A stretch of DNA of 64,000 nt from contig OU696571.1 in assembly GCA_916048095.2 (NCBI GenBank), positions 5,750,501 through 5,814,500 on the forward strand. Reading direction: 5' to 3'. The notes beneath the pieces were generated by a model. The model searched no databases and was not told where the DNA came from. It was given only the letters and a program-made list of their open reading frames with translations. A program made the translations under genes and the position numbers. Shown one piece after another: positions 55,001-64,000 of this stretch. Source of the stretch: Sacculina carcini. Lineage: Eukaryota > Arthropoda > Thecostraca > Sacculinidae. Numbering within the stretch: the stretch's first letter is position 1; each line of letters starts with the position of its first letter.

Positions 55001-56323
55001 TCTTACCATCAGACATGTTTTCCCGGGAAAATGACACTTAACATTGAACTCCTTCAACTCCCTTGAGCGTGACAATACAGACGCCACTTGAGCAGTGTTT
55101 GATGATAATTCCCTAAAATATAAATATTAAGTACATATATGTATAATTGTACCTCCTCAAAACGTCAATGGCACGTGTACTTAGCTTGGAGCAATTTTAT
55201 CTGCATAGCGAGTTATTGCAGACCACCTGAAACCGGTTGCCACGTTGTCGGACTAAATAATCTATCATGAACGTGGCTACATTTCCATTATTAGCGTTGC
55301 TGGTATTAATATTGTACGTATATGCAGCGTTCGAATGTATCATAACATGTTGAATCCGTGATATGTGCAATTACAATTATTAACAGAGCAATTATTAATT
55401 ACAGGTGCAACCCATAAAATTATACATTTGGATTTTTTTCGGTGAAAATTGTGTTTTATATTTTTTCTCGCTTAAAATGACATTTTAGGTGAAAAAATAT
55501 TGTATATGTGATCACATAAAATTCCCAACTCTATTGATCACATAGGTCAACACCTTTTTCACTGAATGAAAATTTGTCGAGGAATTTTTTCACATGAGCT
55601 ATGTTGTGTACAACTCTTTAGCATCAGATCGCAATGGAAACGTATTTGCCAGTGTAAGTACAGTGTCAGTTAGGGAAATATATCCAGAGTGTGGCGGGCA
55701 AAGGACGCCTTTATTCAAGTTCACGCGTCAAACATTTTGATCGGCACTGTAGACCGGCATCAAGCAATGACAAATGATATGGTCACTCACCACCCAGTCC
55801 AAGTGCAAACGGCGGCGGATTGAAGCCCGGCGGAAAATGAGGCCCTGTGGGACAAATAAACAAAACACTGCGTGTGATAGCGTCAATGCGAATCATAAAA
55901 TTAGACAATTATAATCAATTACAATCCGCCAGACAATTAGAATCCGCAAATATTGACGGCAAATAATTACAAAATACTGAAATTTGATCGCCCGACTTGT
56001 GCTTCCAACAAGGCAACATGTTAACGCCGATACATTGATATTGAAACACATACCTGGTTGCTAGCTATACAAAACAGACATGCCACCAAAATACAGACGC
56101 AAAACACAGTGCATACACAGTCGCACACACATTGGCATACCCATTGACGGCGTGGTCGCAGACGGACGCTGGGGTCGACCGGGGGAAGGGCCAACTGGGG
56201 GAGGAGCTGCCTGTGCCGGGGCAGCGTTAGCAAACGGCCACTGGTTGATGAGAGCGGCGAGTCCATCCTGCATGGCCGGCATCATGCCTCCTCCACCACC
56301 AACACCACCTCGGGCAGCTGGAC
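52086..56323 (-). CDS. SYVN1: HRD1/synoviolin E3 ubiquitin ligase, C-terminal four exons
   Basis: Exons: 56323-56141, 55844-55791, 53738-53492, 52311-52086 (stop TAG). Each intron is GT...AG and the phases match across all three joins. The key block 'ALSDEQLREMEGEQRAAV' followed by 'IHTLLDAAVALLHDYN' corresponds to the conserved 'LREMEG...IHTLLDAA' segment of animal synoviolins, which lies downstream of the RING domain; before it is a Gly/Pro-rich region ('MMPAMQDGLAALINQWPF', 'PHFPPGFNPPPFALGLG') and after it an Ala/Ser-rich linker ending 'LRQRRVRRFQSDDDL'. HRD1 is an ER-membrane ligase of ER-associated degradation. The transmembrane and RING exons must lie right of 56.3 kb and probably outside the window. 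Introns hold LINE and minisatellite DNA. Confidence 0.85.
52470..53215 (-). pseudogene. Degenerate CR1-like LINE 3' end in a SYVN1-like intron
   Basis: Closely parallels 41625-42405 at DNA level: tail 'GTACTCACCTAGTTG' at about 52478, then matches through 'TTGGTACCAATTTTGTGGCTA' positions (52848) to 'GACACTTTGTTTCATTG' (53163). Many indels; no open frame remains. Confidence 0.78.
53757..54016. repeat. Degenerate minisatellite of about 20 bp
   Basis: About 13 units around TACATTACAATTACACATA, just upstream of the SYVN1-like exon at 53738. Intronic. Confidence 0.8.
54770..55087 (-). pseudogene. Possible BED/CGGBP1-like zinc-finger relic
   Basis: In one frame 'DGKSMYCVAYERNLSAS' and 'LEQHNKSAAHSKN' have the C...C...H...H layout of CGGBP1-like or hAT N-terminal fingers, though the second Cys reads Tyr. 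A neighbouring frame gives 'VLSRSRELKEFNVKC' upstream, so a frameshift is likely. It lies in a SYVN1-like intron; 54030-54770 and 55090-55790 hold no gene I can see. Confidence 0.35.
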
Positions 56324-56479
56324 CTGCACACATCCATGCATAAATACATGCACACGAACACGTGGATGCCCATGTGGTCGTGTTTTGCGTGGTTACGCTT
56401 CTATATATTATTCTGGTTGCATATTGGGTTTCGCTTGGGTTGTGCTTAAACTCACACACCAAACTCGTTTTTCTCAAGC

Positions 56480-56575
56480 TATCTTTAGGACGCTTCAGGT
56501 ACGTGGGGCCACCGCATAGTGGTAATAGTGCTTGCACTCATCCCATGCCACTGGATTTGCCTATAATTAACAATA
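56480..56575 (-). repeat. LINE-like 3' tail, copy 2
   Basis: Second copy of the repeat at 40036-40130, in the DNA upstream of the first SYVN1-like exon seen here. Confidence 0.6.
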
Positions 56576-56639
56576 ACAAACACATGCATAAACGCATGCA
56601 CACATATACACATACATCAATGACTACTTAATAAGGAAG

Positions 56640-59300
56640 GGCACATCCCGATATCTGACTCCGCTGGCGGAGGTCAGTCTAGTTTGCGTTTTTGGCAAAG
56701 TTTGTGAGAATTATGTCGCTCTTCATTAAACAAAGGTGCTGTATCTAGCTTGGCGCGTGCAAAAGCTAAACTATGGTCGAGGGAAGAATTGTAGGCCAAT
56801 TTGCGGCAGTATTATACAACCTAATCTTGAAATGAAGGTTGATCCGTGCTTGTGCATAGGTGGTGTTAATCTCGCTGCTGCGTAGATGCATTGGAATCCG
56901 TGTTATTTCTTGCATTAATTGGTCACTGTATATATTGTGTGTTCGAAATACCGAACAATTATAGTGTTGTGAACTACAATGGAAATTACTGCGAGGTGCC
57001 GTTTTGACTACCAAAAACTGAGACAAACATTTTCGTCAGAAGGAAATGAGACATTTTCTCAAGGATACCATCACTTCACTTGACGCCTTCAGACCTGGAC
57101 GTCATCCACACAAGCAGTGTAAGAATATGACTATTTCAAGGTTGGAAGAACGGATAGTTGTCTATTCTTGACAGAAAATTTTAGCGGGTGCAGCCTCTCT
57201 GTGATTGACGAAAATCAGCCCATGTTGTGAAGCACATTACCATGCAGTGCATTTAAGAAGAGCGAGAACGTACCACCCTTCAATATCTTTCATCCTAGTA
57301 ATGGTTTCAGGTCGTATAGGCAGTTCGCTGAAGTCGTGCGCATACCAATCATTGAGGAACATACAACTTATGACGCGTCAGCTGTTGTTGCAGAAACAGG
57401 TTTTATGAAGGGCCATTGCTCTGCTCAAGAATTACACCAAGTTATGAGCACCTCAGACTTGTTTTGGCACTGCCAAGTAAACTCAAGCTGCAGGATATCC
57501 CTCTATCTATTGGCAAAACTCATAAAGGAATCGCTTGCCAAAGTGAGAAATACATAAGCCCAATGTGTTATATCTTGATAGATGAAGCACTGATTTAGCA
57601 GTGTTGTATTTTTGGTAGGATTCATATAACAGAGATATGGTTGTATGCCTCTCAGAGTTGTATGCCGCGATAACTCGTGTTGTCCGATTCTAAAACACAG
57701 TAAAATTATGGAAGAGTTTTACAAGAGTTAGTTGTATTGTGTCTAACCTTTACTTATCTCCTAGCCTAGTAATATTCTGTTTCCCAGTTTCCTAATTTTC
57801 TAGTGTTCAGACTCCGTTTCTATTGTTCACTCCCCACACTCACTTCCTACATGGTGACCTAGTCATCTCGAATGATGAAAACCAACAGCTTATATATATA
57901 TATATATATGTATACCGATAACTAGCGCCGACTACTGCACTATCCGGATCCAAGCTGGGCACGACCTTATAAATTAAGTAGACAACTAGTACGTTGTTAT
58001 ACGCGTCTTCATGATGGTTACTACGCAAGCAGTTTCTATATCACTAAAAGCATTTGACAACGAGTTTTGGTACCTACAGTGATAAATGTGTGTATGCATA
58101 CACAAGACCGACGCCCTGGTCTCTTACTGCATACATGCAAACTAACTTAAACACCAAGATGCAAGCTATTTAGGTGACAAGGATAAATGTATATATGCGT
58201 GCGCAAGACCGACGCTCTGGTATCTAACTCCTAACCTCTAACCTTTTGCTACAATGCTAATCGAAATAGTACACAACGAAAAACAACGAACGAGAAACTT
58301 ACATAGTAATAATTAAATAAAATATCAGAATAAAATGGATATATAACCTAATATCAAATATAAACATTGTTACAATTGTATAACCATTGTTACTGAGTGG
58401 CATGGCAGAACTGCACTTTTTGTGTATTATTATGAGGTCGCTGAACAGACGACATAGCATTATGATTTTTGTGACACTCATTTATTAATACACGACGACA
58501 TACTGATTTGAACGATTGTATCCATCAAAGAAAGCCACAAGATTAACCAGCACTACCGTAAGCTACTCGACTTTCCGGATGTGCTGTGACAATCACGCAC
58601 CGCAATGACAAAGAGCGCATTTGGTTTCACGTTTTTAACACCGAAAATCTCCTGAAGTGCATGTGAACAATTGGGTAAACGAGAAATGTCAGAAGAGCAG
58701 TGTGGACAAAAAACAGCTTAATTTTATATGGTCAAAAGTAGATGATATTCCATCAAGAAAGTCCCTCACCGCTCCTGTTGCCATAAAAGACTGATGGAGA
58801 CTTAGCCAATTTCTCCGGGATTTGCATTCGATGTCCATCATGTTTCGTTTGCAAATGTTTTTCTGAATGGACTTCATAATCTTGAGAAAGACCAGCAAAA
58901 ATGCAGACTTTCTCCAGACTTCTGAAAAGAAAGTCCGGCTCGCCGATCAATCGGTGCAATGTGGTAAGCTTTTGTTTCTATGTCTGTTTCTGTGTTTGTG
59001 TAAATGTTCGTTTGTACATTGAGATATGTTCAGGTCTTATGAAAATCGGCCTAAATGATAGGCTGTATTCAACACAAAACACATATCCCCTTAAATTACT
59101 GTTGGAAAAACTTGCCGTTTTTATATAAAAATATGTATTTAATACAAAAATTAAAGAACAAAAACACTTCACTCAATCTCCCACATTCCACACACTTCCT
59201 CATCCTTGTTAAATCGATAACGCCAAAACAGTTTAAATTGCACGACATATAAATCAAAAACTCCCGTGCTAAACATCACAACGGCACCTCTTAATAATAC
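56640..59300. other. Gene-poor stretch
   Basis: Short open frames at 56766-57026 (minus), 57205-57598 (plus) and 58689-58959 (minus) look like transposon debris but match nothing I can name. A (TA)n run lies at 57891-57910. Near-repeat 'GCAAGACCGACGC' with 'CTGGT' occurs at about 58105 and 58203. The 3' LTR of the next element begins at 59314 and runs left into this stretch for an unknown distance. Confidence 0.4.
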
Positions 59301-59349
59301 TAATTACAGCAACACTCCCCCCAGATACCAACTGTTATCTCATTCTTAT

Positions 59350-60310
59350 GTGTATCGTAACGGAGGCCTCCTTGTGTGTTCCGATCTCCTTAGCACCTGC
59401 GGATCTCCGTGGTCTTCTGTTGGATTTTCGTCTGCATCATGATCCAGTCTAATCATCTATTCTTCGTCAGTCATTTCAACACCTGTGTCAATTGTGCACT
59501 CTTCACTCTCTGTTCTCGGTCGGAGATCACGAACATGTCGTGGTACACCATCAATTGCGACTGAGTTGTTTGAAATCAACTGCGTCACCATACCTTTTCC
59601 ATATCGTTCATTACATCTTACTCCCGGAGGTCTCACCCACACTGCGTCACCAACTCTGTATCGACATTCACTCACTTCTGTATCACTGGAATCATCTAAC
59701 AAATCAACGTCCATGACTCTAACTTCATAGTTGAACAGAACATCTGCCGGACACAGAGTAGAATTTTCGCCATCCATCGGAGCCACGTTGTATCTGTACA
59801 CCGCCTCGGTGATTGTGCAGTTCTCCTTGGCGGCAATGGATTTGATTGTGCGATGACAACGTTCACTGATACCATGACCTGATGGCCGATATGCACACCA
59901 AAATCTCAAACGCACTTGCCATTCGTCAGCGAATTGGGCAGAATCTCCACTTTTAAAACAGTATCGTTATCCAATAATAATTCCTTCGGGGTTCCACGCT
60001 CATAAAATACATTCTCCATTTGTTGCACAACATAGTACGCATTCTGAAGTCTTAGCTTGCGCCAGATTACATAGCGCGAGGGACCGTGATCAACCAGGGT
60101 CAGAGAATGTTCTCCATTGACATGAGTAATGTCCACTCCAGCTCGCTGCCACGTCTTGCTCACTTGCAGTTTTCCTTCTTTCCATTTGACCGGGGCAGGA
60201 TCAATAGATTTACACACCTGGCATTGCCACACAACTTCTGAAACCTGTCGCTTAGTAACAGGAAGTTTGTCTCTCTTAGAAAAAAAAACATGTGCGTTTC
60301 ACTACGGGAT
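59350..60310 (-). pseudogene. Family A integrase and C-terminal tail
   Basis: Finger 'CQVCKSIDPAPVKW', core with Asp in 'GVDITHVNGEHS', Asp in 'ELLLDNDTVLK' and Glu in 'GHGISERCHRTIK', with a frame change near 59910 between the second and third catalytic blocks. The tail 'VAIDGVPRHVRDLR' is shared with the sister copies. A stop at 59459-59457 precedes the likely true terminus 'LRRSEHTRRPPLRYT'. Confidence 0.82.
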
Positions 60311-60332
60311 GACCAGTAGCATTGTGTAACTT

Positions 60333-61503
60333 TTATATTTGTATAATTGCATTGTTTACCTGATATTGAGTGCATGCAGCTGAGACAGGTAGTAGCCGGC
60401 CTTCATCTCTCAAAACTGAGTCTTCATTACGATCGCGTTGTAGCCACGCCTGTGGAACTCTCGTCAATGGATCAGCGCGATTGAACGCTGAGCTCACGTG
60501 GTGCACATCCACTGATAGCGCGTACTCAGTGGATATGGTCATGAAAGTGGAAAGACGTCTTCTGATCAGCAACTCGCTTGTCGCATTAGTCCTCAGTCTA
60601 GATTTTCCTGAGAGCGCATCACTGAGCCAATGGAAAACTGAGTTTGAATCGGTCATCAGGTGAACACATTTCATATTCCACGCAACTACTAAGTTCACTC
60701 CATTTAGAACCGCATCTAGCTCAGCTATATTGATATGCGAATCGCGGTTCTTACGCAACCAACAAGAATTTTCCACGATGTCATTTTCATCTGAAGGGCT
60801 ACACCCAACGCAATCGAGCTAGCATCCACCCACAGAGTACATTCATCACCCTGCACGCCCCATTTTCCCTTCGAAGGGTCATACTTTTGCATTTTTGATA
60901 CAAATCTTCCATCAACAAACGTAAGCCATCGTCGTTGACTTCATCATCCCATTTCCCTTCATCCCTATATGAAGATGCAGGTCGAAGAAACCCACACACA
61001 GGTAATTGACCGGTAATCTGTCCACACCAAGAAAACACATTTCTTCTGGTTAACTTGTCTGGTATTTTGGGATTTTCTTTTAGTCTCCTCCAAGCCAAAC
61101 ATTTTTTCTCTCGACATGCACTCCCAATACTTTTGTACCGTTGTTAAGGCGAACAGGTGGCTTGCACACGTGTCCATGCTGCTTTAAATGGTCTACCACC
61201 ACGTCTGATGAGACAATACCCTCATCAACCAGGATATCATTAACATATGGGGACGTATCCCGCGAAATATCATCTCTCTGTTGCAGCACTACCGATAATA
61301 CACTCTTCATAACCATCGGCGCGATTGACAAACCAAATCCTAGTCTTGTGAGGCAATAATTACTCCGCGATACTCAACTGTCTGGAAACTCCATAATGAT
61401 TTGTCTACTCTCAACTGAAGATACGCATCCTTCAAATCCACCAATGACACCTCATATCCTCTACGACGCCATTCCCTAATCTTGTCGGAGCATGCATCAC
61501 CTT
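60333..61503 (-). pseudogene. Family A RT and RNase H
   Basis: 'VSLVDLKDAYLQLRVDKSLW' is an RT block; a frame change near 61350 leads to 'LGFGLSIAPMVMK' and 'YVNDILVDEG', where YXDD reads YVND. RNase H: 'LWVDASSIALGVALQM', a frame change near 60780, then 'INIAELDAVLNGVNL' and 'VHLMTDSNSVFHWL'. Confidence 0.8.
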
Positions 61504-62378
61504 CAGCTGAATGCGCATCCAGATATTAGTTCAATTCTCTGAAATCCATCACAGACGTAGTTTTCCCCGCTTCGCTGTATCACCGCCATCATGGGTATAA
61601 GTCCTTTGGCAGTACCATAGACAGCTTCGTCGTATGGTATCAACCAACCAGTGGCAACCAACCAGTGGCAACCAACTATCCACCGCTCCATTTCATGGTC
61701 ATATCTCACTTTGTCACCTGCCGTAATCCTGTACTGAGCAACTCTATTATATAACATGGCTGGTTCTTTTCCTCCAGACCATTCCCAAGTGACAGTCCAA
61801 GCCTTTTGTATACTATCGAACTTCACTCTGAAATCCTTTTCGTCAATGTCAAAACCGGGCGGCTGGCTAAATGGCATGATACCAGCACTACACAAGTCTC
61901 GATGTTGATGGCTGAAACACACGTTCTGAGGTGAGAGTACTGTAACTCCTCCTAATAATGAAATGTCATTCATACCTAAAATAAAATCAACTCCAACTGG
62001 CTGATAGTTAACAACGAGAACGTTCATTTTTGCCGACCGACCATCGGGAAGTTGAACACGCACTTGTCCAGTGCCTACACGCGTCGCACGCTGACCGCTA
62101 ACAGTGGTAAAACTAACTTGTTTTCTATTCCATCGAAGGCATGCTGAGTCGTGTACTATACAAGTAGAACATCCCGTATCTATCAGCACAGTTCTACGGA
62201 CTCCATCCACCAACAACTGCACGCATGAGAGCGCCTCATTCATTGTAGAGAAGAGACCGGCGCTGACGTCTCTCCTCCTTGCTCGTTTCCCGACTTTGGA
62301 TGTCGCACACACCTCAAGGCAATATGCCCCTCTTCTCCGTAGCGGAAGTACACCACATAGCGCTTGTTTTTGCGACAC
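61503..62378 (-). pseudogene. Family A protease and RT lead-in
   Basis: 'TVLIDTGCSTCIVHD' is the aspartic protease loop; 'VGVDFILGMNDISLLGG' its C-terminal part. 'AWTVTWEWSGGKEP' and 'GLIPMMAVIQRSGEN' lead into RT. Open through this segment but connected to gag only through a frame change near 62340. Confidence 0.8.
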
Positions 62379-62997
62379 GTTCTAGCAAAATGCCCCGATT
62401 CGCCGCACAAATAGCACCGTGGTAAGTGCTAGCGCTGTTATTTGTGGTGCTCTTTCCCACGGCACAAACACGAAATTTTGAGCCGACACACCTTCGCTCA
62501 TCATCCAGAATTACTCGGGCGCGTTCCAACACACCCTCAAGAGACATACCATCTAGCTTTGTGTTGGCTCGTAGCACGTGACGTACATTCTCAGGTAAAC
62601 CGCTGATAAATGCGCACTTGAGTGGTAGGTCTCCATAAATGCCACATCTAGCGGCCAGCTTCTCCAATTCAGCCAATAAAACATCTGCTGATTCCCCTTC
62701 GATGAGACGACGGTTTATTAGCTTGTCATACGAGACATACGCCTGGACGAACGCCTGGATCAACGATTGACTGACTTTCTCAATGTCCATTTGATCACTG
62801 TCTGAAAGTCTGTCCACAACTTAATATGCGTCTCCAGACAGCCTCATTTGCACCACTGTTGCAACATCGAAAACTCTCCTGAGGCGGCATATCTTCTTCA
62901 CCTTGCCAAGCCACTCAGTTACATCTTGGCTCCCGTCGAACTCCGGAATCAGTCGCAAGTCGAAATCTCTTTCAATAAATGGATTGTACTCTGTCAT
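62314..62997 (-). pseudogene. Family A gag
   Basis: From ATG 62997: 'FDGSQDVTEWLGKVKKI', an in-frame TAA at 62823-62821, then 'LLAELEKLAARCGI', 'FISGLPENVRHVLR' and 'LEGVLERARVIL' to 62314. Same order and motifs as 17.9-18.5 kb; zinc knuckle poorly preserved. Confidence 0.78.
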
Positions 62998-63049
62998 GAT
63001 GTCAAAAGCCGAAATAGCTTGTTGTAAAAACTATTTCGGCTTTTGACAT

Positions 63050-63052
<3 letters not shown>
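62996..63052. repeat. Perfect foldback: 22-bp arms, 13-bp loop
   Basis: Arms 62996-63017 and 63031-63052 are exact inverted copies. The left arm includes the first two bases of the gag start codon and the DNA just above it. A (TA)n tract begins next to the right arm. Confidence 0.93.

Positions 63053-63119
<67 letters not shown>
63053..63119. repeat. (TA)n microsatellite
   Basis: About 30 units, lying between the foldback and the tandem repeat. Confidence 0.95.
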
Positions 63120-63120
<1 letters not shown>

Positions 63121-64000
63121 TAGCATTAAAACCCGCCCGTTGTGCGGAACAATACATAAAAATGAATTGAATAATTGAAATTTAATTAAATTATGAATTT
63201 TTATTTAAATATTTTGCAAATTAAATATAAATAAGGCAAACTCATGAAAACCTTAATCAATTAAAAAGTCTAAATTTCATTATTTTTAATTTTATTTTGA
63301 CAAAATATTTTCACTCAGCCCGCCTCATATTTAAACCCGCCCGACGTGAGGAATAATTCAGAACTCGAACACCATCCGTTCTGGTTCTTGAAGTCAAATC
63401 CATTAGTTTTGTATATGAATTCATTCTACACGGTGAAATTGAACGTTTTATTGCTGCCCGCGGGACATTTTTATTTCATAAAAATGAGCCATCGCTTCGT
63501 TTGCGTTTGAAGCCCCTGATCATTGAACCAGCGAACCATGAACCAGCGCAATTATGTCACCTGATATTCAAGCATACATACACAGACAGACAGATAATTT
63601 CTTCTTTATGTATATATATAGCATTAAAACCCGCCCGTTGTGCGGAACAATTCATAAAAATATTGCAAATTAAAAATAAATAAGGCAAACTCATGAAAAC
63701 CTTAATCAATTAAAAAGTCTAAATTTCATTATTTTTAATTTTATTTTGACAAAATATTTTCACTCAGCCCGCCTCATATTTAAACCCGCCCGACGTGAGG
63801 AATAATTCAGAACTCGAACACCATCCGTTCTGGTTCTTGAAGTCAAATCCATTAGTTTTGTATATGAATTCATTCTATACTGTGAAATTGAACGTTTTAT
63901 TGCTGCCCGCGGGACATTTATATTTCATAAAAATGAGCCATCGCTTCGTTTGCGTTTGAAGCCCCTGATCATTGAACCAGCGAACCATGAACCAGCGCAA
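63121..64000. repeat. Tandem repeat, period about 498 bp, second unit truncated by the window
   Basis: Units start at 63121 and 63619 with TAGCATTAAAACCCGCCCG, each just after TA-alternating DNA. The second lacks an AT-rich stretch of about 50 bp present in the first; otherwise near-identical, so the duplication is young. Contains 'CCCGCCCGACGTGAGG' and 'GCTGCCCGCGGGACA'. No coding potential recognised. Confidence 0.9.

Larger units (their letters stand above)
59314..62997 (-). mobile_element. LTR retrotransposon, family A, 5'-truncated
   Basis: Minus-strand element with gag, protease, RT, RNase H and integrase in order. The purine tract GGGGGGAG (59322-59315) is followed by TGTTGCTG, the 3' LTR start at 59314. 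The 5' LTR is missing: just above the gag ATG (62997) the sequence turns into a foldback. Sister of the elements at 16.2 and 17.9 kb. Confidence 0.82.

Noticed and set aside
56766-59128. Small frames possibly encoding upstream SYVN1 exons (RING or membrane segments)
   Set aside because: No RING Cys/His spacing, no hydrophobic helices of the expected type and no splice sites in matching phase.

Overview
This window looks like repeat-dense genomic DNA from an animal, most likely an arthropod. TTAGG-type repeats occur at about 27.1 and 29.7 kb. LINE tails beginning near 'ACTCACCTAGTTG' (41.6 and 52.5 kb) resemble, from memory, repeats of decapod crustaceans. That placement is inference. The only host gene I recognise is the 3' end of an HRD1/synoviolin (SYVN1-like) E3 ubiquitin ligase: four exons on the minus strand at 52.1-56.3 kb whose splice sites and reading phase all agree.

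1-9.9 kb: most of a Polinton/Maverick (adintovirus-like) element, all genes on the minus strand. From right to left: protein-primed family B DNA polymerase (broken), packaging ATPase (open), two small conserved proteins, a DD35E integrase (open), a tandem pair of proline-rich small genes, a penton-like protein (open), a pX-like basic protein (open) and the major capsid protein (two stops, cut by the window edge). No adenain-like protease is visible; it may lie left of the window. Most genes have their own TATA-like box 35-55 bp before the start codon.

9.9-25.9 kb: nested transposons. Three copies of one hAT element (Buster-type by its nnnTAnnn target duplications) sit in LTR retrotransposons: one truncated copy and one full-length copy in a Gypsy at 10.7-15.9 kb, and one full-length copy in another LTR element (17.9-25.8 kb) that also carries a LINE insertion with a 14-bp target duplication. 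The Gypsy 3' LTR abuts a fragment of a second hAT family, which in turn sits in the LTR of a deleted element (16.1-17.4 kb). This gives four nesting levels.

25.9-40 kb: mostly non-coding DNA (minisatellite, hAT-type MITE, TTAGG-like block), then a three-level nest in which a LINE ORF1 is split by a ZBED-type hAT (29984-38871) that itself holds a complete LTR-bounded Gypsy (34019-38555; 5-bp target duplication, LTRs about 2.4% diverged).

40-52 kb: an internally deleted Gypsy, a CR1-like LINE 3' end, a Gypsy RNase H/integrase fragment invaded by a Tigger/pogo fragment, and the best-preserved element here: a 4.5-kb hAT (45486-50018) with a perfect 8-bp target duplication and a six-exon transposase that reads through without a break.

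52-64 kb: SYVN1 exons with LINE relics and simple repeats in the introns, a gene-poor stretch at 56.6-59.3 kb, a minus-strand LTR retrotransposon (59.3-63.0 kb) whose 5' end is replaced by a 22-bp foldback, a (TA)n tract, and a tandem repeat of about 498 bp running off the right edge.
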